Positions 35,701-42,493 of a DNA stretch of 53,631 nucleotides are shown one piece after another (within the stretch, counting starts at the first letter, position 1; the number at the start of each line of letters is the position of its first letter). Under the pieces are notes generated by a model. The model worked only from the letters and a program-made list of their open reading frames with translations. It was not told where the DNA came from and made no database searches. Origin of the DNA: an uncultured Dorea sp. (lineage in GTDB: Bacteria; Bacillota; Clostridia; Lachnospirales; Lachnospiraceae); NCBI GenBank assembly GCA_910587575.1, contig CAJULU010000005.1:22782-76412 (forward strand), in the 5' to 3' direction. Both the position numbers and the translations under genes were made by a program.

Positions 35701-35901
35701 CGCACAAGCAGACAGGTAGGATTGAATCGGAGCTGACCATCGGTCATAATCCTGTGCCTCTACATTCGCACCGCTGTATGTCTCACAGGAAGCTGATGCT
35801 GCCTTCACATTGCCTAAACCTGTCATATTCAGATTGGCAATTGGCTGTGCGAATACCATGCCTGACACCAATAATACAGACATTACCTTTTTTAATCTCA
35901 T
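32800..35901 (-). CDS. Secreted dockerin protein: propeller-like module and three long helical repeats
   Basis: This 1033-residue protein has a signal peptide (to about 34) and a propeller-like module (about 50-420) homologous to that of the 984-residue neighbour (ELPLFGAFYETSDNY, EVYRITKYDKNWKRI, TTVPFDAGS, VSHSFNQFVKYDG). A small Cys-X-X-Cys strand pair follows (TFVCGVCGE), then three helical repeats of about 145 residues (about 555-970). Each contains an ENV- or ETV-type K/S-D-K-x-x-I segment and later YLxxIxxVxxxIxxLT, resembling FIVAR-type helical modules. The dockerin loops are DIDKNGKVDLTD and DIDGKNGVTLSD. It lies only 14 bases behind the second cohesin gene, so translation is probably coupled to its anchor. 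Confidence 0.85.
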   Translation of the reverse strand: MRLKKVMSVLLVSGMVFAQPIANLNMTGLGNVKAASASCETYSGANVEAQDYDRWSAPIQSYLSACADGKLMRVQYGNQIEGILVEYYDSSYNLLSTKKIPAELPLFGAFYETSDNYFLLTGQNNSKESAEVEVYRITKYDKNWKRITSVGLKDCNTTVPFDAGSARMDTSGNTLVIRTCHEMYRSSDGKNHQANVTIKVDMPAMKITESFTSVANVSVGYVSHSFNQFVKYDGSNLVTLDHGDAYPRSMLLRYGATNVDILTFEGKVGENSTGAAAGGLELSDSSYLVAGHSVVQDTENLTRKTRNVFVAAVPKGTAQVKMNWLTDYKEGDGTTSTPHMVKIDNNRFMVLWSRDGQVYYTEVNGKGTKVGDTYHLQGNLSDCVPVIYKGKLIWYTWNNGTISFYEINLSNYAQTHVETVQNGHRFEEKETTDGKVTFVCGVCGESLLVPEQATLKVLWNENGGDGYYSSSFSSDKKVGETLYYWASEINGDTEVIITNPELVSCTPNRTAMGILTMLKPGNVKVVIRSQQNPEQLKMIELHITEDSDSASELERIKEEVSVYKEETVTSSDKEAITKLVGDMEVLLKSGSLKENEITEVNRLKADCEKYLAKIAEVEGEISRLTAAVNGYSEENITSVGKAPVEQSLTEINALMESKNLTNAQKSDMAVLKDKCENLLKIFEDMVNREQIEAELARIREEMGAYNEENVKPTDQEKIEELIRAIDELLAADGIKEIEISELNQLKSNGERYISRISYVLDKVTQLTAIVNGYTEENIESIGKIAVERTMAEIDALMKTDNLTAAMISNLNALKVRCGELLKLVENTEEADRKYIESEIAKIRERIGAYSEENVKSSDKAAIEGMIAEIHTLSAFQGLTETEMSELDQFEVSGQKYLERIAEVEGEISRLTEVVNGYLEEKPELINKDAVKQTSADIDALLNTENLTDTEQTLLSSLKRNCMNLLTDTPKKGDIDKNGKVDLTDLMMCLNHVSKKKLLEGEALIAADIDGKNGVTLSDLMRILNYVSKKTDTI

Positions 35902-35915
35902 TCCAGTCTCCTCCT

Positions 35916-36746
35916 TTATTTCCTTTTTCTCACTATGATGATAATAATTACAATCACCGCTGCAACGCTAAGACCGATAACCGTTTCAAACATCTTGCCT
36001 GTCCCCTGGCCAGACACTTCATTACTGTCATTCAGTTCAGCGGTCTTCGTATCACCGCTGTTCTTCTCAGACTTTGCCTGTCCGGAAATCTCATCCGTCA
36101 GCCCCTCTTCCTCCATAATCTTATTTTCTACCGGCTCTCCTTCTTCCACCGGCCTTACTCCCATATCTTCCAAAGCGCCGTAGGCTTCTAACGCCTGTGC
36201 AATCACACTTCCATCTGCTGCCTTCTCACTGGTATCTCTGGTATCTGTCCAATTGCCATCCGCCTGCTGATATGTAATCGTATATGGCACCGGATTCAGT
36301 TCTACCGTTGCATCCAACATGTCCACCACCCGGAACTCTGGCTGATAGGACTCGATACCGTTGAGTTGAAATACAGCATACATTAGTTCTCCGTGAGCCG
36401 CCTTTGCGTCCTGGTAAACGGTTACACATTTGATCGTAGAGGTCGCTTCATCACAATTGGTCTCTCCGAATCCACTGGTAAAGCTCCTCCCAAGCCCGCT
36501 GCTTACATAAGTGACTTTCTCTGGATCATAGACCAGTTCTGCGTCAATACCGCCAAGATTCTCTGTATCTGTCAGGTATACCGATACCCGTATCGTACCG
36601 TCTTCTTTCACTTCTGATGCCTGGACATGAAATACGGCTGTCTCTTCTGCCCGCACCGCCATCGGAAGTCCCAATATTACCACCATAAAGCTAACAATCA
36701 CGGTAAATATGACCGCTTCTTGTATTCTTTCAGCGTATTTCCTCAT
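35916..36746 (-). CDS. Membrane-anchored cohesin-like protein
   Basis: This 276-residue protein has a signal peptide (to about 33) and one cohesin-like domain (about 36-165). Cohesin hallmarks are visible: DGTIRVSVYLTDTENLGGIDA, the YDPEKVTYVSSGLG strand, and HGELMYAVFQLNG near its end. A Ser/Glu/Pro-rich linker of about 80 residues leads to a C-terminal membrane helix (about 250-272) ended by RKRK. There is no sortase motif, so the anchor is the membrane itself, unlike the larger cohesin protein upstream. AGGATAAG precedes the ATG. It lies between the larger cohesin gene and the first dockerin gene of the series. Cohesin identity is by pattern; dockerin binding is inferred from the neighbours. 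Confidence 0.75.
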   Translation of the reverse strand: MRKYAERIQEAVIFTVIVSFMVVILGLPMAVRAEETAVFHVQASEVKEDGTIRVSVYLTDTENLGGIDAELVYDPEKVTYVSSGLGRSFTSGFGETNCDEATSTIKCVTVYQDAKAAHGELMYAVFQLNGIESYQPEFRVVDMLDATVELNPVPYTITYQQADGNWTDTRDTSEKAADGSVIAQALEAYGALEDMGVRPVEEGEPVENKIMEEEGLTDEISGQAKSEKNSGDTKTAELNDSNEVSGQGTGKMFETVIGLSVAAVIVIIIIIVRKRK

Positions 36747-36811
36747 TTTCTTATCCTGCCTGTTTCTATCATATTCTTAGCTTTTCTTTTTCTCACCTAT
36801 TATCGTATAAA

Positions 36812-36847
36812 AATACAGCGCAGTACTACGACGCACCACGCTGCATT
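36812..36847 (-). terminator. Terminator after the sortase-type cohesin gene
   Basis: On the minus strand, AATGCAGCG pairs with CGCTGTATT around a 17-18-base loop, followed by TTT. Partial termination here would give more of the large cohesin protein than of the downstream genes. Confidence 0.65.
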
Positions 36848-36856
36848 TTTTATCTC

Positions 36857-38665
36857 TTATCGTCTCACTCTACTATTTCTTTTTTTGTAAAATACAATAA
36901 CCGCACCCAGTGATACCAATAGCATTACTACATATAATGCAACATTTGTCGTATCCCCTGTCTTAACTCCCGCTTTTGGAGCAGTTGGTTTTGGAGTATT
37001 TACTTTTTGACCGCTTCCGCTCCCGTTTCCGTTATCTGGCTGCCCTGGCTTCAATGCAGATGAGGCCTCTTTTACAGTTATCTTGCAGCTTATGGATTTG
37101 TCGCCGACCGTTGCGGTAATCTCTGCCTCGCCAGCCTTCAAAGCCTTAAGGACACCATTTTCTACAGAAATAATAGCTGCATCTGAGGTTCCCCATGTAA
37201 CGTCTCTTAAATCTGTCGTATTTTCCGGATTGTAGATAATGCTCAGAGTCTCTGTCGTGCCGACCACCATCTCCTTAATTACTTTGTCGAATGCGATTGA
37301 CTCTAACGGAATCTCTTCTACTTCAATATCGGTCTCTACGGTATATTCTCCTGTCTTATCTCCAGCGCCATTTGTAAATGTAATGACTGCCGTAATCGTT
37401 GCCTTACCTTCTTTTACACCTACGACCTTACCTGTCTTTGGGTCAACGGTCGCTACTTTTTCGTCAGAACTGGACCATGCGATTGAATAGGTATCGGTAA
37501 TCTTATTGTCTGCCAAGATCTTCTCAATATTCAGGAAATCACTCATAAATACAGTCTGTCCATTATTTCCTTTTAAAATTGGCTTCTCCATCTTGTCAAA
37601 TACAATCTGGCTACCCAGCTCATCTTTCATGTTGTTTTCCTCAACCGTGACTTTCACTGTTGCTGAAAATGGCTTTGAGGTCTTCGTCGTTGTTACGGTG
37701 ATGTTCGCCTCCCCCGCTTTGACACCAGTCACAACTCCGGTCGCCGGATCAACGGTGGCAACTGCCTTATTATCGCTCTCCCATGTAACGGACTTGTCTA
37801 CAGTCGTATCTGCCGGATCATAGTTCACCTTAAGCTCTACTGTCTGGCCTCTGTCTATTTTTACGTTCTTATTCTCAATGGAAATACCGTTCATCGGAAC
37901 CCCGACATTTACTTCACAGGAAGCGCTGAATCCGCCTGCTGTTGCAGTGATAGTCGTCTTGCCGCCGGATACTGCCGTAACAGTCCCGTCATTTGCCACA
38001 GTCGCTACTGCTTCATTGCTGCTCTTCCATGTAATGGTACTGTTGGCATCTGCCGGAGTCAGTGTTGCGGTCAGTTTCTCTGTCTGGCCTTTTGCCATAT
38101 CCAGATTCTTCTTATCTAATGCGATTCCAGTTGCTGGGTTCACTACGCTCACTGCAATATTATTGCCATTTACCTGCAGTGTGTTCGGAATCTCTGCCCC
38201 GTCTGTAGCGGAAACTTCGCTGGTAAATTCGGCAGCTCCAATTGCCGCATCATCTAACACCTGAAAAACAGCGGTAAAGACTGTGCTGTTCTGAATTGCA
38301 TTTTTTGACATACCGATAACTGCCGAAATAAATCCCTTACAGTCTTTCTCCTCACCCGCTTCCGGATTCAGCATTCCTACAAAGGATCCTTCAAAAGCGC
38401 CTCCTCTTTCAATTTGAACCAGTTTGAGGCGTGTAGTATCGAAATTCAATACATAATCAAGTCCAAATGCCTCTGTGTTCCCAGATAGGACAGCTGTCAC
38501 CGTGACCTTATCTCCCCGCCGCAGTTCCTTCTTGTCTGCGCTCGCAGTTACCTGCGCTCCATCTGCTGCTTTCGCTGTCTGCGGCGTTGACACAATGCAC
38601 ATGCTCAGCACCATGACCAACGAAAGCACGAATGAGATCGTTTTTAGTAAATTGCACTTTCTCAT
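36857..38665 (-). CDS. Cell-wall-anchored cohesin-like scaffold with four Ig-like domains
   Basis: This 602-residue surface protein has a signal peptide (to about 33) and one cohesin-like domain (about 36-176). Its features are ELRRGDKVTVTAVLSGN, the FGLDYVLNFDTTRLKLVQIE strands, and STVFTAVFQVLDDA ahead of the last strands. Four Big_2-type Ig-like domains follow (about 177-255, 256-345, 355-455, 456-535), with motifs such as VATVDPATGVVTGVKAGEA. A Gly/Pro/Ser-rich stretch then leads to VKTGD (567-571), a hydrophobic helix and a basic tail. This is an LPXTG-like sorting signal in a variant form. AGGAGG precedes the ATG. It is the first gene behind operator copy 2 and thus the likely main anchor for the dockerin proteins. 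No sortase gene is in the window. Confidence 0.82.
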   Translation of the reverse strand: MRKCNLLKTISFVLSLVMVLSMCIVSTPQTAKAADGAQVTASADKKELRRGDKVTVTAVLSGNTEAFGLDYVLNFDTTRLKLVQIERGGAFEGSFVGMLNPEAGEEKDCKGFISAVIGMSKNAIQNSTVFTAVFQVLDDAAIGAAEFTSEVSATDGAEIPNTLQVNGNNIAVSVVNPATGIALDKKNLDMAKGQTEKLTATLTPADANSTITWKSSNEAVATVANDGTVTAVSGGKTTITATAGGFSASCEVNVGVPMNGISIENKNVKIDRGQTVELKVNYDPADTTVDKSVTWESDNKAVATVDPATGVVTGVKAGEANITVTTTKTSKPFSATVKVTVEENNMKDELGSQIVFDKMEKPILKGNNGQTVFMSDFLNIEKILADNKITDTYSIAWSSSDEKVATVDPKTGKVVGVKEGKATITAVITFTNGAGDKTGEYTVETDIEVEEIPLESIAFDKVIKEMVVGTTETLSIIYNPENTTDLRDVTWGTSDAAIISVENGVLKALKAGEAEITATVGDKSISCKITVKEASSALKPGQPDNGNGSGSGQKVNTPKPTAPKAGVKTGDTTNVALYVVMLLVSLGAVIVFYKKRNSRVRR

Positions 38666-38715
38666 CTCATCAAATCCTCCTGTTGATTTTGTATGATTTT
38701 TATTTGTTCTCTGTC

Positions 38716-38767
38716 AGTATAAACTTTTACGAACTATTTGTCAATATTTTATCCCTCATTGGTTCAT
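38716..38767 (-). promoter_or_regulatory. Promoter with shared inverted-repeat operator (copy 2)
   Basis: On the minus strand, TTGACA (38739-38744) and TATACT (38716-38721) have a 17-base spacer. The half-sites ATGAACCA (38760-38767) and TAGTTCGT (38729-38736) start 31 bases apart. The inner half lies 2 bases from the -35 box, exactly as in copies 1 and 3. It serves the large cohesin gene; the XRE-type gene is divergent from it. Confidence 0.85.
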
Positions 38768-38839
38768 ATTTATTAAGAAGGGTGGTATGTAGAATTCAAG
38801 AGAAAAGGCATTTATCTATGCCAGACAGGAGGTGAACAC

Positions 38840-39178
38840 ATGACTATCATCAATCCGGTAATGATGGGGGAGCGCATTAAGAAGCAACGAAAACTTAATG
38901 GCTACTCCAGGGAAAAACTTGCAGAAATGGCCGATATTACGCCTCGGTTCTGTTATGACCTTGAACTTGGTCTCAAAAACATGTCTGTCAATACTCTTTG
39001 TAAGATATCTGATTCTCTTCATGTCCCCGTAGATTATATTCTGTTCGGTTCTGTTGCGGACAGAAACAATCTAAAGCCTCTGATCAGCCTTATTGAGACT
39101 TGCCCGCAAGATCAATTAGAGCATCTGGAACAAATCGTGTCACATTTTGTACAGGCTGTCCAACATACAAAAGATTAA
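38840..39178 (+). CDS. XRE-family helix-turn-helix regulator, divergent from the cohesin gene
   Basis: This 112-residue cytoplasmic DNA-binding protein has an HTH_3 domain at about 10-68: IKKQRKLNGYSREKLAEMAD, then ITPRFCYDLELGLKNMSV as recognition part, then LCKISDSLHVPVDYILFG. The C-terminal 40 residues are probably a helical dimerisation tail. AGGAGG lies 8 bases before the ATG. It is the only regulator inside the cohesin-dockerin region and is divergent from operator copy 2, whose inner half-site sits between -35 and -10. That position fits repression by this protein. No promoter of its own is clear. A strong hairpin follows the stop. Confidence 0.88.
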   Translation: MTIINPVMMGERIKKQRKLNGYSREKLAEMADITPRFCYDLELGLKNMSVNTLCKISDSLHVPVDYILFGSVADRNNLKPLISLIETCPQDQLEHLEQIVSHFVQAVQHTKD

Positions 39179-39185
39179 CTGCATC

Positions 39186-39215
39186 ATACAGCGGATTCCT
39201 AAGAATCCGCTGTAT
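39186..39215. terminator. Hairpin between the XRE gene and the convergent dockerin gene
   Basis: A perfect 13-base inverted repeat, ATACAGCGGATTC / GAATCCGCTGTAT, has a 4-base loop. It starts 8 bases after the XRE stop and about 50 bases after the end of the opposing gene. Neither side has a real T run, so strength as a terminator is uncertain. Confidence 0.55.
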
Positions 39216-39265
39216 ATAATTCACCTGCACATCATTCCTCTACATCTCATCCACACATTACCAAA

Positions 39266-42200
39266 TCACAGTTTATCCGTTTTCTTACTCACATAATTCA
39301 GGAGCCTCATCAAGTCAGATAATGTAACTCCGCCGTTTCCGTCAATATCAGCCGCCCGTAATGCATCCCCTGTCAGTTCCGTTTTCTTTGCGACATGGTT
39401 CAGACACATCATCAAATCAGTCAGATTCACTTTTTTATCATTATTAATGTCTCCTAATTGATATCCCCCAGATTCTGCTGAAATAAAGAATTGAATTTTT
39501 TCTGTCATAATAGCTCTGCCTTGACCGGAAGAGGGATTCCAACCTTTCGGAAGTTTTACTTCCACATATCCATCTGCATCAACATCCAGATCTTCTGCAA
39601 TTACAGCGGTACTATCATCCTGATTCTTTCTGGAAAAACGAATACTCTTTTCACCGCATTTTTCAACAAATTCCTTCTCAACCTTCACGCGAATGGTAAT
39701 CGGAAGATTGGTATTGGATGTAGTAATTTCAATTGGATAGTAGATATCATCCATCGTATCGCCAATTGCAATTGCTTCCTCTTTCATTGACTGTCTCAGA
39801 ATCTGCAGAAATACAGATTCTGTGATTTCTGGAATTAACTTCCCATCAATGACCAAGTCTACATCACGATTGTGTATTATGACAGTCAGTTCCTTTTCCC
39901 TCGCTGTATTCAGAAGGTCGGCCGACAGTGTTGCTGGTGAAACAGTTCCCGTCAAACCATCTTCGGTTTGTATTACAACAGTTCCGCCTTGTGCCGCTGT
40001 ATCTAGTACGTCTTTTTCATTATTGGAATCACTGTTCATAATCACTGTGTTCTCTGCCTGAGTCACATGCAGGTCCGAAGAACCAATCACCCTGGAATCA
40101 GGCAGTCCGCTAAATGATGATGTTTCTGCATCATAAGTAAAATACTGCAGATTTGTCCGGACAGAATCATCCATCAGCATTACATCATATAATGTAAGGT
40201 CTCCTTCCCGGCAATATTGATCCATCTTAAATTTACATAAATAGCCATCTTCTGTCGAGACAATCTCTGTACTGTCAACTGAAATGGTTTCCCACCGGCT
40301 ACTTATCCATCTAACCGTCACAAGGGAAAGCCCTGATTCTTCCGCTGCCTTAATCTTAATCTGCAGCTGGTCTCCTGCCTGTACTTCGTTGTTCATTAAT
40401 TCAAACTCTTCCAGTACTGGATTCGTAAAATCACGGTCTGAGGACTCAGCTTGTGCAATGACCATTTTACATGCTGCACATTTATTTTCTGCATTTTCAG
40501 TATCTACAAGCTCGCCATTTTCTATCTTATAATATCTCGAATTACCAGCCTCATCATATACGGAAACATTAGCAAGTATATATTCCCCCTTTATAGCCGA
40601 TACAGGAAGATCAATAGTATACAGATAGCATTTCTTTTCTTTTGAATATGTAAGTTCACTTTCAAATTTGTTTTTGACCCATCCTTTTGACTGATACATC
40701 AGAGTATTGTCTGGATTTTCCGTATCTTCAAAAACAGGAAGAAAACTTGTCATTTTCGCATGCCCTTCTGACACTTTAATCTCAAAGCTGACTTTTCCAG
40801 GAGATTTTATATTTTTTGTGACAACCGATATCTCTTCAATATATGGCGCCTCCTGATCTGGAGTATCTGCTTTTGTAATCGTATAGTCCACTTCCCCTTC
40901 GTATGGCAAATCTGCGACTTCATTCCCCATCCATTCATTAACCCATAATACACCATCTGTACTCAGCTGATTTTGCACACGCATAAAAGTAACACTTCCA
41001 GACTGTTCCGCAATCGTGATACTTTTAACCTTCCTGCTCCCTTTATCACCAAAAGAATTCATTTTCACTGGAAACATGATTTCAGCTTCTTCACCTGGCT
41101 TTAAAATAAATGGCTCTCCGACGCCCCTAACAGACTCGCCTGTATCCCAGGTTATGCCGCTCGACGTTGGTGACACCAATGCGTTTTCTGTCGCAGAATT
41201 ACATATTGTGGCTGTAATCTCAAAAGAATCACCCGCCGTCATTTGATCTTTCTTGATATTTCCTGCAATTTTAAGGGATTTCAACACCTCTATTGGCCGG
41301 ACGTCAAAACTACAACCCGTGATATCTAAAAGGCTTTCACCGCCATCAGAATTATGACCTACAAGAACTCCTTCTCTGCCCTTTTCTTCGTAATAATCGG
41401 TATAATTTCCAACATAATCTTCGACTCGTATATTGCTTACATGGTATCTGCCCTTCTGCCTGTACCGGCCTTCTGAGGATTTTACAGAAATGGTCCCCTT
41501 TCCTTCCCACTGTTCTACCTCATCCGCCCATGCCGTCAATTCTTCGCTTCCTCCGTTTTCTCCGTCAATCTGAATCCAGATTTTCTTAATTCCTGAACCT
41601 TCTTCCGTATAGTTCACCAGAAACTCCACTTCAGAACGTGAACCCAACGCTTTTCCGGATGCTAATTCTATAGATGTAACCTCTGGAACCGATGTATCTG
41701 TCAAAGCCGGAGAATCGGTAATTGAGAAATCTAATTCTCCATTATATGGTAACTCATGGACTCTCTCTCCTTCATGACTCATAAACAGGCAGTTCTGATT
41801 GTCACCCTCATAGAAAGCAGCGTTTACATAGTCAAGGTTCATAACATTGGCTCCCACTGAATGCGCCATTCCATCCATTCTAACAGACCGTAATATATAA
41901 TTCCCCTTCGGATAATATTTATGGAGATCTATATTCACCTCACGTACATCGTCTGCCTTTCCCATCTCTGATTTGAAAATATACTCTCGACCGGTTGTCT
42001 TATTCCAGTAGCTTAAAACAAGACTATATTCATAGAGTTCTTCTGGAATCTCCATCTCAACTTTTGCCACAAAATTATCAGGCGTATGAACCGAACTGAT
42101 ATCCTTTCCCGACTCTACTGATATATTTTTCAGTTTTACGAATACAGCTGTACCATCGGCTTCCTTTAACGCTTCTTCCCTGTGCACCTGATCGGAATCT

Positions 42201-42469
42201 GGACTTTCTTCAGTTACTGAAATATCTGGATCTTCCTGGAACTGAGGTTCTTCCTGGAGTTGAGGTTCTTCCGGGAACTGAGGTTCTTCCGGAATCGTTT
42301 CTTCGCTGCTCTCTTCTGCCTCATACATATCCCCTGACACTTCTGCGGAAATTTCTTCTTCTGGCAGCTCTTCTGCATGAACCTGATTCATCGGAACATT
42401 GACAATCCATGTACTCATTGTCATTGAAACCGCAAGGAAAAAAGCAAGGACTTTCTTTTTTACCATCAT
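39266..42469 (-). CDS. Secreted dockerin protein with repeated Ig-like sandwiches (paralogue 1)
   Basis: This 1067-residue protein has a signal peptide (to about 33) and a Glu/Pro/Gln-rich linker with EEPQ repeats (about 60-90). A chain of Ig-like beta-sandwich units follows (about 100-770), each ending with phrases such as YHVSNIRVEDYVGNYTDYY, ANVSVYDEAGNSRYY or LTLYDVMLMDDSVR. A further domain (about 790-990) contains NLPITIRVKVEKEFVEKCGE. The dockerin has loops DINNDKKVNLTD and DIDGNGGVTLSD. AGGAGG lies before a double ATG. It lies 24 bases behind its paralogue and is probably co-transcribed from operator copy 3. No enzyme motif is recognised. Confidence 0.84.
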   Translation of the reverse strand: MMVKKKVLAFFLAVSMTMSTWIVNVPMNQVHAEELPEEEISAEVSGDMYEAEESSEETIPEEPQFPEEPQLQEEPQFQEDPDISVTEESPDSDQVHREEALKEADGTAVFVKLKNISVESGKDISSVHTPDNFVAKVEMEIPEELYEYSLVLSYWNKTTGREYIFKSEMGKADDVREVNIDLHKYYPKGNYILRSVRMDGMAHSVGANVMNLDYVNAAFYEGDNQNCLFMSHEGERVHELPYNGELDFSITDSPALTDTSVPEVTSIELASGKALGSRSEVEFLVNYTEEGSGIKKIWIQIDGENGGSEELTAWADEVEQWEGKGTISVKSSEGRYRQKGRYHVSNIRVEDYVGNYTDYYEEKGREGVLVGHNSDGGESLLDITGCSFDVRPIEVLKSLKIAGNIKKDQMTAGDSFEITATICNSATENALVSPTSSGITWDTGESVRGVGEPFILKPGEEAEIMFPVKMNSFGDKGSRKVKSITIAEQSGSVTFMRVQNQLSTDGVLWVNEWMGNEVADLPYEGEVDYTITKADTPDQEAPYIEEISVVTKNIKSPGKVSFEIKVSEGHAKMTSFLPVFEDTENPDNTLMYQSKGWVKNKFESELTYSKEKKCYLYTIDLPVSAIKGEYILANVSVYDEAGNSRYYKIENGELVDTENAENKCAACKMVIAQAESSDRDFTNPVLEEFELMNNEVQAGDQLQIKIKAAEESGLSLVTVRWISSRWETISVDSTEIVSTEDGYLCKFKMDQYCREGDLTLYDVMLMDDSVRTNLQYFTYDAETSSFSGLPDSRVIGSSDLHVTQAENTVIMNSDSNNEKDVLDTAAQGGTVVIQTEDGLTGTVSPATLSADLLNTAREKELTVIIHNRDVDLVIDGKLIPEITESVFLQILRQSMKEEAIAIGDTMDDIYYPIEITTSNTNLPITIRVKVEKEFVEKCGEKSIRFSRKNQDDSTAVIAEDLDVDADGYVEVKLPKGWNPSSGQGRAIMTEKIQFFISAESGGYQLGDINNDKKVNLTDLMMCLNHVAKKTELTGDALRAADIDGNGGVTLSDLMRLLNYVSKKTDKL
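42228..42297 (-). repeat. 18-base tandem repeat in the linker of the 1067-residue dockerin protein
   Basis: About three and a half in-frame copies of an 18-base unit around GAGGTTCTTCC (+ strand) encode EEPQFP-, EEPQLQ-, EEPQFQ- and EDPD-type hexads after the signal peptide. Length variation by slippage is likely. Confidence 0.75.
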
Positions 42470-42493
42470 TCTTCTCCTCCTTTTCCATAATGG

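Noticed and set aside
35916..36746. Sortase motif in the small cohesin protein
   Set aside because: No LPXTG-like or KTGD motif precedes the C-terminal helix; only the basic RKRK tail follows it.
42228..42297. Possible CRISPR-like array
   Set aside because: The 18-base units are contiguous, in frame with the dockerin protein linker, and have no spacers.
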